A stretch of 64,000 bases of DNA from assembly GCF_000143415.4 (NCBI RefSeq), contig NW_003314274.1, forward strand, positions 1,092,040 through 1,156,039, read 5' to 3'. The notes under the pieces were generated by a model. That model was not told where the DNA came from. It did not search any database and saw only the letters and a list, made by a program, of their open reading frames with translations. This document shows, piece after piece, positions 34,683 through 45,042 of this stretch. Made by a program: the position numbers and the translations under genes. This stretch comes from Selaginella moellendorffii. Taxonomy: Eukaryota; Streptophyta; Lycopodiopsida; Selaginellales; Selaginellaceae. Numbering within the stretch: position 1 is the first letter of the stretch; every line of letters starts with the position of its first letter.

Positions 34683-36557
34683 TGTCAACCGTATATATGG
34701 TTGTATTTTCACACTTGAGGTTGCTTTTGTGAGTACTGATATATTTTTGAGCTAGAAAAAGGTGAAAAGGGAAGAAGCTCGTTAAAGAAGCTTCCTGGGA
34801 ATATTCTGTCTAGAGAGAGAGAAAGTTACGGATTTCAGAAGTGAGAATTTGAAGAAGTTGTTTTCTATAAAGTTGAAGATCTTATCAAGGGAAGTTCTTT
34901 GGTGGTGAAATCAAGTTGATCGAAGTTGTGGATGAAGAGTTATTAGTTGGAAAAGTCTCAACCATTGGTTGGTGTTTAAGTTTTTGGTAGTTTGAAAATT
35001 AGGCATGGCCATTCAGTTTTTTTATAGTTCTTGTTCTTGTTTTCTCTCTCTGGTTCTTGAGTTCTTTCTGCTCGAAGATGGTGGGACCTCCCATAGGCCG
35101 TCGAGATCCTGTTGCCGATTGCATCGCCAACAACATGCGGATAAGGCACGCAATCGAGGAGCTGAGAATTCGAGAGGAGCAGCAAATTCCAACTACCTGT
35201 CCAACCTGTGGTCAAGTGTGGTACTGTTACTTACGCGTGATCATAGAGGAGTTACTACAGGCCCAGTGCACTTAGTATGAGTGATTTGTAGTTACTGCTA
35301 AAATACAAGCCCTAGGGGAGTCTTTCCAGTCTTTCTTTATTATCGTGTATTTTTCCTGACATTTTTGGTGTGTTAGCCAGGAGGGCTTAGTTGCAATAAC
35401 TGCACAGTAAATAGGGCCTGAGGAAAAGGCCAGTCATCTGCAAGCATCTGCAGTAAGCATCCTTTGCCGCAGCTGGTTCTCGGTCTGGTGGGTAGATCCC
35501 CGGACTGGGATAATTTTCTAGATTTTTCTACTAGGAGGGTAGAGCAGAATTGAGGCCAGTCTGAACGAGCAGTGAGGAGACTGTTACAGAACTCGCCTGA
35601 AACCAATCCTGAGAACGGCCATTGGCANNNNNNNNNNNNNNNNNNNNNNNNNNNNNNNNNNNNNNNNNNNNNNNNNNNNNNNNNNNNNNNNNNNNNNNNN
35701 NNNNNNNNNNNNNNNNNNNNNNNNNNNCTAGCCTCCTAGTAGAAAAATCTAGAAAATTATCCCAATCCGGGGTTCTTCCCACCAGACCGAGAACCAGCTG
35801 CGGCAAAGGATGCTTACTGCAGATGCTTGCAGATGACTGGCCTTTTCCTCAGGCCCTATTTACTGTGCAGTTACTGCAACTAAGCCCTCCTGGCTAACAC
35901 ACCAAAAAATGTCAGGAAAAATACACGATAATAAAGAAAGACTGGAAAGACTCCCCTAGGGCTTGTATTTTAGCAGTAACTACAAATCACTCATACTAAA
36001 TGCACTGGGCCTGTAGTAACTCCTCTATGATCACGCATAAGTAACAGTACCACACTTGACCACAGGTTGGATAGGTAGTTGGAATTTGCTGCTCCTCTCG
36101 AATTCTCAGCTCCTCGATTGCGTGCCTTATCCGCATGTTGTTGGCGATGCAATCGGCAACAGGATCTCGACAACCTATGGGAGGTCCCACCATCTTCGAG
36201 CAGAAAGAACTCAAGAACCAGAGAGAGAAAACAAGAACAAGAACTGTAAAAAAACTGAATGGCCATGCCTAATTTTCAAACTATCAAAAACTTAAACACC
36301 AACTAATAGTTGAGACTTTTTTAGTTAATAACTCTTCATCCACAACTTTGATCGACTTGATTTCACCACTAAAGAACTTCCCTTGATAAGATCTTCAACT
36401 TTCAAATTCTCACTTCTGAAATCCATCTCTCTCTCTCTCTAGACAGAATATTCCCAGGAAGCTTCTTTAGCGAGCTTCTTCCCTTTTCACCTTTTTCTAG
36501 CCTGTACTCACAAAAGCAACCTCAAGTGTGAAAATACAACCATATATACAGTTGACA
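34683..36557. mobile_element. palindromic TG...CA element with 5-bp target duplication
   Basis: Two long arms, about 34683-35540 and 35728-36557, are inverted copies of one another (a few indels, otherwise very similar). The ends read TGTCAAC and GTTGACA and are flanked on both sides by GGATT (34678-34682 and 36558-36562), a clean 5-bp target duplication. Each arm holds a 72-codon frame (35057-35275 plus; 36214-35996 minus) with IANNMRIRHAIEELRIREEQ and a CPTCGQ motif, Cys changed to Tyr in the right copy. TG...CA ends and a 5-bp duplication are typical of LTR retrotransposons, but LTRs should be direct, not inverted. A 100-N gap lies at the centre. Confidence 0.75.
35628..35727. other. assembly gap (100 N)
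   Basis: Gap of a conventional unknown size at the centre of the palindrome; true loop length is not known. Confidence 1.
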
Positions 36558-37791
36558 GGATTACATTACTCTGCTTTGCGATGGCCAAGAGAAGTTAAAT
36601 GCATTGCGCTGGGATCGTTCAGAACACACACCTGAAGAACAGGAAAGGAGAAACTAGATGACTGCCCTCGACTACTACTCTGACGTCGTAGTTAAGGCTT
36701 TGTCACTTGAAGCTGTTGATGCGCAGGGCATCCGAAATACCATGCAGCGGTATGAGCTGAGGTATGTTGTCTTTGGCCACGTAATAGTTCTCCTGCCATA
36801 CTTCGCTTACTAAATTTTATGTGCAGAACACGTATACTTCATACTCGGCACCGCATCTGTGCTCAAGGGCTTTGTTCGCAATGGATCTTTTTGCACCAGC
36901 TATCTCCATGCAGTACATGCAGAAGCGGCTTTAGAGTGCTTGAAGGGCACAGTCTATCGCTCACCAGAGTTCAAGAACAACCTTCTGCACAAACTCAAGA
37001 AAGCCAACGTGATTTGGCCGGAAGTGGGGTGGGCTTGCGAGGGTTTTGTCGGAGAGGCTATCCAGGCTATCGGGTTGAACTTCCAAGGGAACAAATCGAA
37101 GTGTTCAAGCTGGAGGCTTTAAAGGGTGAACCAGCAGTGATCAGGCCATATCAATGGAAGCCGCACCAGGCAAGATACATGTTGCCTGGGAAGTACTCGT
37201 TCAAGTATGTCGATGGCATGCTAGCGTGGGTAAACGAGCAGCGAGTGTTACATATCCTTGCACTGCAGGTGACTGTTAGTCCGGAAACACACAGGAAGAC
37301 AGAGTACAAGTTTGTGATGCAAGGAGAGGTTCAACGCTGGTATACTGGACACCGCGTGGTGCACTATGTGTACATCTGCCCAGGCCCGACCAAGCGCGCA
37401 GCTGTTTCACACAGTGCAGAGGTAGCGTACACGACGCATGAGCTTGAGCTTTACCAACCTAATCGACATTCTTAAGAAGCTGGGCAACCTGAGAAAGGTA
37501 GAAGTGGAACGAAGGAGAAAAGCACGTCTCATGTACCAGCGTGGCGATCAAGCTAGTGTTAAGACCATTCCCCATGAGAAGCAGAAACTCTTGAAAAAGG
37601 CCTAGGAACAGCCCCACGGAGCCAGGGCATGGCTGGAAAACGAATGCCGGACCGAGCGCAAGTATGGTATTCGTGGGAAGCAGTACCCAAATGTGTACTC
37701 CCTCCTCTCCAGGCAATGACCGTCTAGTTTGATACTTCCAATCCAGAGATTCTCATTTATTGTAAATTTTGCAAGTGAAAACACTAGCCAT

Positions 37792-39357
37792 TTAGCTATC
37801 GTTCAAGTATATGCCCGCGTACTTGGTGGTAAGATGGCCCAAATACAACCCCGTATCCATAGGCTTGCCAGTGACCAGCTCCACCAGCTCCTCCGCAGTC
37901 TCATACACACTCCCAACCCTGTGGATCTTATCCCGGAGCCATTCTCTCAGTGGCAACAGCCTTCCCTCTCCAACTTGTTGCCGGAGCTCGCCACCCATAT
38001 CCCTGTCCGCAGCATCAAAGATCTGGCACGCATAGATCGCTCCAATCACGTAAGTTGGGAAGTAACCAAAAGCTCCCATCCCCCAGTGCACGTCTTGCAA
38101 GCACCCCTCGGCATCATCCTTTGGGGCAGCGCCAACGTACTCCTCCATCTTGGCCTTCCAAACTCCCGGGATCTCCTGGACGCTCAAGCTCCCGTCAAAC
38201 AGCCCCTTCTCGATCTCGTAGCGCAGCAGGACATGCAACGGATACGAGAGCTCGTCGGCGTCCACTCTGATCTGGAAGCCGGGCTTCACCACGTTGATCT
38301 GGCGGTAGAAATCCTTGTGGCTGATCCTCCCCAGCGAGCTCTCCAGCTCCGGAAAGGCCTCTACGACGCCGCGGCTCCAGTAGTGGCTCCAAAACTCGCG
38401 GCTCAGTCCCACGGATCTCTCCCACAGCAGCGACTGGGATTCGTGGAGTCCCAAGGTCGGGGGCCCGGAGGCTATGAGCCCGTTCTCCGAGGCCTCCAAG
38501 TCCCGGCCTTGCTCGTACAATCCATGCCCGGCCTCGTGGATCGTCGCTCCAATCCCAAACATCAAGTTGTCCTCGAGGTAGCGAGTGGTGAGGCGCACAT
38601 CGGTCGGGCTGGAGACGGAAGTCGTCGAGGGGTGACCGCCAAAGTTGTCCAGCCTGCCATTCTCGAGCTTGAATCCCATCTCCCGGACGATCTTCTCGCC
38701 GAGCTTCTTCTGCGAATCCAGCGGGAACTTGAGCTCGCTCCAGCCTGGGATTGCCACGCTCTTGTTCTCGGCCACCACCTTTCGCAGCAGATCGATGAGC
38801 GGCTGCTTGATCGACGAGAACATGGCGTCGATCTTCTCGACCGTGGCGCCCCTCTCAAACTTGTCCAGGCAGTAGTCGTAGGGACGCATCTCCGGAGCCA
38901 CCGCTGCCGCCTCCTCCTTGAGAGCCTCCAGCCATTCCTCGAGCGCCGGTGCCATGATCTGGAAATCGCTCGTCTCCCGAGCCTTGCTCCACGCATCGTA
39001 GCCGGAAGATCGCAGACCCGCCAATCTCACCTCTAGCTCCGTCGGCATTCTCGTCGCGCGCGTGTAGTCCCTCCTCGCCTCCCTCACAGTCGCGGCCTCC
39101 ATTGGCGAGAGCACAGCCCGCAGATCCGGATGCTTGTGGAGCGCATCCAGGCAATCCCCCAGCTCCTTGCTCGTCCTGCGCTCGTGGGCAACGAGCGCGA
39201 GGGTCTCCATCTGCTTCTTCCTGGCGCCATGGCCTCCTGCCGCGAGCATTACCTCCTTGTCCCAGAAGAGGAGATTGCCCATTCCTCCCAGCGCCTCGAT
39301 CTCTCCTAGGCGCTGCTTCAAGCTCTTCACCGCCTGCGTCGTCGACTCCATAGCCAT
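37792..39357 (-). CDS. metallocarboxypeptidase, M32 (Taq) family, intronless
   Basis: A single 521-codon frame, close to the 500-residue size of prokaryotic M32 enzymes. These zinc enzymes remove C-terminal residues from peptides, usually in the cytosol. The active-site HEXXH is HEAGH (residues 274-278); the second glutamate motif is HESQS (305-309); downstream are RYEIEKGLFDG and DVHWGMGAFGYFPTY, typical of the family. No signal or transit peptide. MAMESTT offers two starts six bases apart. The gene is visibly GC-richer than its surroundings and has no intron, while nearby nuclear genes have many. M32 enzymes are common in bacteria and archaea and patchy in eukaryotes, so an old horizontal transfer is plausible. 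The upstream region reaches the 9-kb block edge after only 62 bp. Confidence 0.93.
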   Translation of the reverse strand: MAMESTTQAVKSLKQRLGEIEALGGMGNLLFWDKEVMLAAGGHGARKKQMETLALVAHERRTSKELGDCLDALHKHPDLRAVLSPMEAATVREARRDYTRATRMPTELEVRLAGLRSSGYDAWSKARETSDFQIMAPALEEWLEALKEEAAAVAPEMRPYDYCLDKFERGATVEKIDAMFSSIKQPLIDLLRKVVAENKSVAIPGWSELKFPLDSQKKLGEKIVREMGFKLENGRLDNFGGHPSTTSVSSPTDVRLTTRYLEDNLMFGIGATIHEAGHGLYEQGRDLEASENGLIASGPPTLGLHESQSLLWERSVGLSREFWSHYWSRGVVEAFPELESSLGRISHKDFYRQINVVKPGFQIRVDADELSYPLHVLLRYEIEKGLFDGSLSVQEIPGVWKAKMEEYVGAAPKDDAEGCLQDVHWGMGAFGYFPTYVIGAIYACQIFDAADRDMGGELRQQVGEGRLLPLREWLRDKIHRVGSVYETAEELVELVTGKPMDTGLYLGHLTTKYAGIYLNDS

Positions 39358-39419
39358 GACGAATCTAAGAAAATTTTCAAGAAGCCTAAGAAACAGTCAA
39401 TGGCTACCCAATTTACACA

Positions 39420-39697
39420 AGTAATAATATAATTGAAAACATGGAAAAGTTATAAACAAGGCTTGTTGTGGCATACCTGAAGGTGATTTCAATTGTGTTA
39501 CTGATTATAATACAGCATTATGTGGTTGTGGATCACCGAGTGGTACTGTATGCAACAATCCAACTGAATATTTACTATTTGATGGCACTCATTTCACTCA
39601 GCGATTTTATGCAGTTTCTTCTAAACTCATTCCTAATTATATTATTCCAACTGTGAGTTTATTGCCCGGCTGTGGAGTACCAATGCCATCCTCATAA
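39420..39697 (+). pseudogene. GDSL esterase/lipase, C-terminal end (split gene)
   Basis: From NNIIE near 39423 the sequence reads (one base short) HGKVINKACCG, then PEGDFNCVTDYNTALCG and LFDGTHFTQRFYAVSSKLI, ending at TAA 39695-39697. ACCG and DGTHFT are GDSL blocks; the Asp and His complete the catalytic triad begun at 29.5 kb. It joins the other half at the shared AGT. Confidence 0.85.
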
Positions 39698-39847
39698 AAC
39701 CGATTGATATAGATTCCTAATTTCAATATCTAATTTTTTTACTTTGTTTTTTGCGAATTTAACTTGTCGTTTTTCTGTTTTACGAATGCTACTGCCCATG
39801 AAGCGTTCGCTTGATTGAGAGAGAACAATGCGACACTGGAATGGATG

Positions 39848-40276
39848 CTAAATCTGAGATGTTACACAAGCAAGAATATGGTTGCATTGTTGTGAGGTCA
39901 TCACCAGCAGCTGGAACTTGAGCCTCTTGCCACCATCTGTCGTGGTGGAAAGTCGCTCGGCATTATGGATCTCGCTCTTTTCTTCATTTTTGAAGCAGCT
40001 CGCATGAAACCTTAAAGTCACACTTTGGAGAAGTCCAAGCAGCTCATATCCGAGGAGAATGACCAAGGAAAACAAGTCTCCCAGAGTTTCAGTCTCCGTC
40101 ACCAGGTTGATGGAATTCCTGTTCAGTTTGGGAGGACGACCTCTCCAGTAGTCGGCCGGGTATCGTTTACCACGTCTTCTATCAAGATAATCCTCTGGAC
40201 ACAATCGAGCGCTGCGGGTGGCTAAGCTCGAGATGAGACGAACCTCTTTCAGAAATTGGTCTTTGTTTGAGAGCAT
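39848..40276 (-). CDS. possible terminal exon, unrecognised
   Basis: The frame after an acceptor-like GAACTAG carries ATRSARLCPEDYLDRRRGKR and YPADYWRGRPPKLNRNSINL, which looks like real protein rather than chance. It lies downstream of the gene at 40831-41904 on the same strand and may be its last exon, but I could not find the intervening exon that keeps the frame. Confidence 0.35.
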   Translation of the reverse strand: MLSNKDQFLKEVRLISSLATRSARLCPEDYLDRRRGKRYPADYWRGRPPKLNRNSINLVTETETLGDLFSLVILLGYELLGLLQSVTLRFHASCFKNEEKSEIHNAERLSTTTDGGKRLKFQLLVMTSQQCNHILACVTSQI

Positions 40277-40323
40277 CTAGTTCTATCAAGAGGTTTGCAT
40301 AGCTCGGACGGAGGAATCACACT

Positions 40324-40417
40324 TACGTACGCGATGGAAAAGAATTCCTAGTCGCATCTCCACAGCTGTTTACGTACGCGATGGAAAAGAATTCCTAGTC
40401 GCATCTCCACAGCTGTT
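40324..40417 (+). repeat. perfect 47-bp tandem duplication
   Basis: 40324-40370 and 40371-40417 are identical (TACGTACGCGATGGAAAAGA...). Non-coding. Confidence 0.95.
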
Positions 40418-40830
40418 TATCTTGACACGGATGCTCAGTCAGCGCATCTGGTATAAGAATGATATTTGAAAAATATGCCTTCCAATGACTTGATGAGCTT
40501 GGGAGATAAACATCACTACCTTATGATCGATCTGGCAGAGCAAAGAACGAGGAACGACTTTGCAGCATGCCATTTTATTCGTACTTGATTTGCTGGAGCA
40601 TGTAGACCCCATCGATGCCGGAGAGACTTTTAAGATGGACCCGAGCAACACCATCGCAAAGTTAAGGAAAAAAAAACCTGTATTTCATAACAAAAAATCT
40701 TCCACTCACGAACACTTTGGTCTCTACAAGCTCTCTGGCTATTGCCACGAATCTCACCTTTGTACAGATAACAATTCATCCTATCCTATAAAATATGGAA
40801 AAGATAGAAGAAGAGCTCAGAAAAACTCAC

Positions 40831-41904
40831 CACAATGCCTACCATCGCCTGTGCTCGTATTCCTGCTTGTTCCATTCATCTCTTGCGGCTGGCTGTTGCC
40901 TTGAGCTTCCTTGCGGCCAGTTGTTTGAGTAATTGTTGCTGGTTTTGGGCCTCCATACTCCTGATCCATCAAAACGTCAGCTTGAGATGCGAAAACCTTG
41001 AGCTCCATACCTGTCTTGTACGAGTTTTCTTGCCAGTGTCTCGAGTTCCTGGCACCGCTGTTCCTCCAGCTCGAAGAGGAAGGCTGATTGTAGCGATTCT
41101 CCCAGCCTCTACACCGCTGCCGGTCTTGGAAAGCATCTCTGTCACCGCTCCGCCATGGATTGGCTTGGAAAGCATCCCTGTCACTGCTTCGCCATGGATT
41201 TGGCTGAGAATGCTGCTGCTTCTCGGGACTGGGCGGGAGGTCCCATCCCGTCGGAGGCAACGTTACCTCTTCTCTTGACTCGTTCGCCTGCGCGTAGGTA
41301 CTGTCGAGCTTTCGTCGGCCATACTTTCCACCCTTGCGACGAGTGTTGGCCCTGTTGTCCGCCTCGACGATAAAAGCCCAGGCCTCGGCAGCTTCCTTGG
41401 ACAACTTGCCTGGTTTCGTGTTCCAATCGATCTTCTCGTTGAAAACGTCCGGCTTGAGAGACGGGACGTTGCATGGCAGGTTTAAGTCCCTGGCACGCTT
41501 ACGTTCCCTTGAAAACTGTAGAGCCTCCAGAGCTCCAGAGTCGTCCCACTGCATGACATTGTCAATCTCGGGAAGGTATAGAGCAGCAGAAGAAGCATCC
41601 CATCCCCACCAGTCGTCTGCCAAAACAGAAAAAACAAAGACCGATCATCTCCGGATGCGAGAGAGAGAGAGAAAAATATCTAGGATCTAGAAGGACAACA
41701 CAAACCATGATCATGAATCTAGCACGGGAAGGAAAAGAAATGTAGGCTTTGGCGATGAATCGTAGGAGGAAACCATCGAATTGGGGCATCTAATCTATAG
41801 AGCAAAAGAGGAGATTTAGGAGAATCGCTGGCGCTCATACCACTTTCCACAGGCGCAGGGTAATCCGACCATCCTACCGCGTCCCCGGCGCTCTGATCCG
41901 CCAT
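40831..41904 (-). CDS. conserved-looking hypothetical protein, first two exons
   Basis: Exon 1, 41904-41841, starts MADQSAGDAVGWSDY; exon 2, 41616-40831, joins in frame and begins DDWWGWDASSAALYLPEID. Together they give some 283 residues. The first third is acidic and aromatic (ALEALQFSRERKRARDLNLP, then FNEKIDWNTKPGKLSKEAAE); the rest is low-complexity with two exact-like repeats of NPWRSxDRDAFQ and many Gln, Ser, Asn and Arg residues, suggesting a nuclear or RNA-associated disordered protein. A GTGAGT donor ends exon 2, so more exons follow (see 39848-40276). I do not recognise the family. A divergent promoter region separates it from the U-box gene. Confidence 0.65.
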
Positions 41905-42531
41905 TCCTGGCCCTGGCGGGGCATTCAGCTGCGCGGCACCGCCCTAGCGCCACCCCGCCGCTCCATCTCCTCAATAGGGCTAGAAAATGGAGAGGAAGAA
42001 GAGCTCCTCTTTGTTATAATCTCTTGTAAAACTTTCGTTGTAAATCTTTGTAAATCTTTCCTCGGTTTTTATCCGGTGGTCGCGTCAATGCGACACAGAT
42101 TTTCTCATGGTACCATCCTTCTCCATCGAGTGGTGTGACAGGTGGCCACGTGGCGGAAAAAAGCTAGGGCTTGAATGGTCAGCGGTCTCAGGTTCTAGTC
42201 TCGTGCTCGCCCACTGGCCGGCGTTAGGGTTCTTGGATCTTCTCTCTCTCTCCTCTCTCTCTCTCTCTCACGGTCAAGGTCAGCCGCTCCGGACGATCGA
42301 TCGATCGCGTTCACGCGTTGTGCTACCGGTGGAGGAAGTGCGCGGGATTCGGCGGTGAGTGCGAGTCCATGGATCGATTTGTCAAGACGGAGCTCGCGAT
42401 TCCAATACTTTATCATTCTTGCGCCTTGGCGGCATGGGGGATGACGATCGTCCACAGTATCGATCGTGCCGGGGACGGCTGGATTGTCTGCTTGTAGGGA
42501 TCCACATTGGCGCCAGGATTTTGGGGCCGTC
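41905..42531. promoter_or_regulatory. divergent promoter between hypothetical gene and U-box ligase
   Basis: Contains a CT-rich tract (42238-42271), GATC repeats and a probable 5'-UTR intron of the U-box gene, GGCG|GTGAGT at 42355 to TTGTAG at 42497. No TATA box is obvious on either side. Confidence 0.5.
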
Positions 42532-44959
42532 ATGGAGAATGGGACGCTCCTGGTGGACATCGCGCTCTCCATCCGTATGATCATTCATATGTGCGAGAGT
42601 GCCAAGTCGCAGCAGGGGAATTGCTTGGCCCTGGCAGCGCAGCTCCGGCTCCTCAAGCAGCTCTTTGATGAGCTCCGGCAGTCCAAGTTCCCGCTGTCCG
42701 ACGCCACGATCGAGGCGTTTGGATCGCTCCAGTCGGCGCTCCAGGGGGCCAAGGAAGTTCTTGGGCAATGCAGCAAAGGAAGCAAGATCTACTCGGTAAG
42801 CTTCTCTTTGGGAAAGAAAATGGCACTGAAGTGTTTACTTTGGTTTGTCTCCTAGTTCTTGAAAAGTCCTCAATGTGTGGACCAGTTCCAAGAGCTGAGC
42901 GCGGAGATCGAGACCATCCTTTCGGCGTCGCGACTAGCTTTGCCGAGAGTATCGAAGCAAGTCCAGTGCATGGTACGCACAGCCATGCTCTCGACAATCT
43001 CAAACTTATATTTTTGCTTTGTTGTTTCTTGTGCAACTTCCAGGCGGAGAACTGTGTGCTCGAGTTAAGAAAGGCAAGTTACTCCAAGGACGTGCTCGAA
43101 GAACAGATAAGACAAGAGATCGAGGCGCTGCTGTGCGATCACAGGGAAGGGAGGAAGGCCAGTCGTGAGAAGCTGGACAAGCTAGCTGGGTGCCTGGGAA
43201 TCACCACCAAGGAACAGATATCTGAAGAGCTCAACGCGTTAGAGAAGGATCGAGGTGAGGCCGGGAGGAACAAAGACAAGCTGGAGGAAGAGTTTATCGA
43301 CCAGGTGATATCACTCTTCATGCAGCTGGCCGAAGACAATTTCGACGATGGGAATGTCAAGGGTGAGACGCAGTCACAGGAGGTGCAAATCCCGGCAGAC
43401 TTTCGATGCCCTCTGTCGCTGGAGCTCATGTATGACCCCGTAATCGTGGCTTCCGGACAGACTTATGAGAGGGCCTACATTCAGCACTGGTTGGATCAAG
43501 GGAACACTCGGTGTCCCAAGACAGGAAAACCGTTGGCACATATCAATCTCATACCGAACTACACCGTTAAGGCGTTGATAGCGAGCTGGTGCCAGACAAA
43601 CGACGTTCCTTTGCCGAAAGTGGATGCGGTCAAGTCTACAAACTGGCTGCCACCAACGTTTTCCGAGGCAGAAGAGGCACGTGAGGATACCTCGGTCATT
43701 CCCAGTGGTCTGGATACTGACTGTGAAGAACGTAGCTCGGACCACGGTAGCTCGACTGGTATTGTCAGTGGCCGCAGAAAAGACAAAGATGATGTTTATG
43801 AGAAAAGGATGCCGAGCGGGCCTGTGATGAGAGTGAGATCCTCCAGCACGTACAGTAGCGAACTGTCTGGTGAAGTGGAGGCCCTGGGATTGTCACCGTC
43901 ACGCAACAGTCCGGATCACTTTCCCATCTTTACGAGGCAAATGCAGTCGTCAAAGCAGAAAGAAAGGAAGAGCTATAAGAGCGTCTACGCAGGAGGTGAT
44001 AAGGTAGCTGACGCTGGCATTGAACGGCTCGTTCAGAACCTGGCCTCTACGGACTTGGAGGTGCAGAGAAGTGCCGCTTCTGAGTTACGTGTGATGACCA
44101 AGAACAGTATTGAGGACAGAAACAGGATCGCGCATGCAGGAGGCATCACTCCCCTCATCGCTCTTCTTTCGTCCGGAGACGCACAGACTCAAGAGAACGC
44201 TGTAACCGCACTGCTGAACTTGTCTCTCAACGAGCACAACAAAGCCGAGATCGCCGAGGCTGGTGCGATTGACCCGCTGATTGACGTCCTCAAGTCTGGG
44301 ACCAGTGACGCGAGAGAAAATGCGGCAGCCACGCTTTGCAGTATTTCTGTGGAAGACTACAAAGAAAAAATCGGTGCTCGTGGCGCCATACCTCCACTGG
44401 TCGACTTGCTGAGAACTGGCACCCCACGGGGGAAAAAAGACGCAGCATTAGCGCTACACAACCTTTCCTTGTTCCGGGAGAACAAGGTGAGGATAGTAGC
44501 GGCAGGAGGAGTGAAGCCACTGATAAATCTCATCTGCGAGCCGAGGATGGGAATGGTGGACAGGGCGGTTGACGTGCTGGTGACTCTGTCGAGCATTCCC
44601 GAGGGGAGAATGGCCATCGGTGAAGAGGGAGGGATTCCTCCGCTGGTGGAAGTTGTGGAAGCTGGCTCGCCGCTCGCCAAAGAACGCGCTGCGGCCGCGC
44701 TCTTGCAATTGTGCACCAACAATCCCAAGTACAGGAGGACGACTTTGCAAGAGGGTGCTCTTCCTCCGCTATATATTCTTTCACAAATTGGAACTTCTCG
44801 AGCAAAAGAAAAGGTCCGTCTTTCTTTTTCTTCTCTCTTTTCTTTTCTTCTTACTTTCCTTCTTTTCCTGTTTTGACTCTTTTCTAGGCCGCTGGTATCC
44901 TTCGTCTTTTCAGGGAGCAGCGTCAAGCAAGCATGAGCCGTAGGAATAGGCATATGTAG
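42532..44959 (+). CDS. U-box/ARM-repeat E3 ubiquitin ligase (PUB2/PUB4-like)
   Basis: Four exons: 42532-42795, 42856-42972, 43044-44813, 44888-44959; 740 aa. Order: a U-box N-terminal helical domain (residues 1-235), the U-box at about 246-318 (DFRCPLSLELMYDPVIVASG, IQHWLDQGNTRCPKTGKPL, LIPNYTVKALIASWC), a Ser/Glu-rich linker, and ARM repeats from about 470 to the end (IERLVQNLAS, GGITPLIALLSSGDAQTQEN, AIDPLIDVLKSG, AIPPLVDLL). The U-box binds an E2 and transfers ubiquitin; the ARM repeats bind substrates or receptor kinases. CPLS in place of the commoner CPIS and the FRCPLSLELM context point to the PUB2/PUB4 branch. A 5'-UTR intron is likely. The start is the first ATG after that intron, reading MENGTLLVDIAL. 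Confidence 0.93.
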
Positions 44960-45042
44960 TGCCAATGACGCACAGGTACTACAATAGAACTTTTGCATCA
45001 TGCACTTGTTTCCTCGGTTTTAATTTTCATCGAACGTTTTAG

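Larger units (their letters stand above)
34230..37718 (+). pseudogene. degenerate P-loop NTPase gene, RHS/Crinkler-like (tentative)
   Basis: Plus-strand pieces on both sides of a palindromic insertion look like one eroded multi-exon gene. Near 34390-34480 a Walker A motif reads GAKGSGKS, preceded by FVGRSEY and an in-frame stop; near 34530-34680 FTFYDTDKDVIEMIL is open; from 36661 MTALDYYSDVVVKALSLEAV ends at a GTATGT donor. Further frames carry VLKGFVRNGS, YLHAVHAEAALECL, then after a frameshift ALQVTVSPETHRKTEYKFVM. The P-loop followed by an LQ-[VM]-TVS-type segment recalls the NTPase plus nuclease-like layout of RHS and Crinkler proteins, but this is inference from short motifs. Another frame continues to about 37718 with Arg/Lys-rich sequence. 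Confidence 0.4.
30344..39419. other. 9,076-bp block interrupting the GDSL pseudogene
   Basis: The GDSL coding sequence stops at ...GCTTTGAGT (30343) and resumes at AGTAATAATATAATTG (39420), with the trinucleotide AGT at both junctions. The block between carries pieces of at least five unrelated genes on both strands. I see no terminal inverted repeats or Helitron ends, so AGT may be a 3-bp target duplication or repair microhomology. Confidence 0.65.

Noticed and set aside
37729-39036. 435-codon plus-strand frame
   Set aside because: Antisense to the M32 carboxypeptidase; GC-rich genes often leave long antisense frames. No domain is visible in it.
30344-39419. Helitron as the vehicle of the 9-kb block
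   Set aside because: The block starts with TC, but the 5' flank is not A, the 3' end is not CTRR with a hairpin, and no Rep/helicase sequence is present.
42768-42855. Upstream extension of the long U-box frame
   Set aside because: It reads through introns 1 and 2; conserved exons beginning at 42532 with consistent phases explain the N-terminus better.
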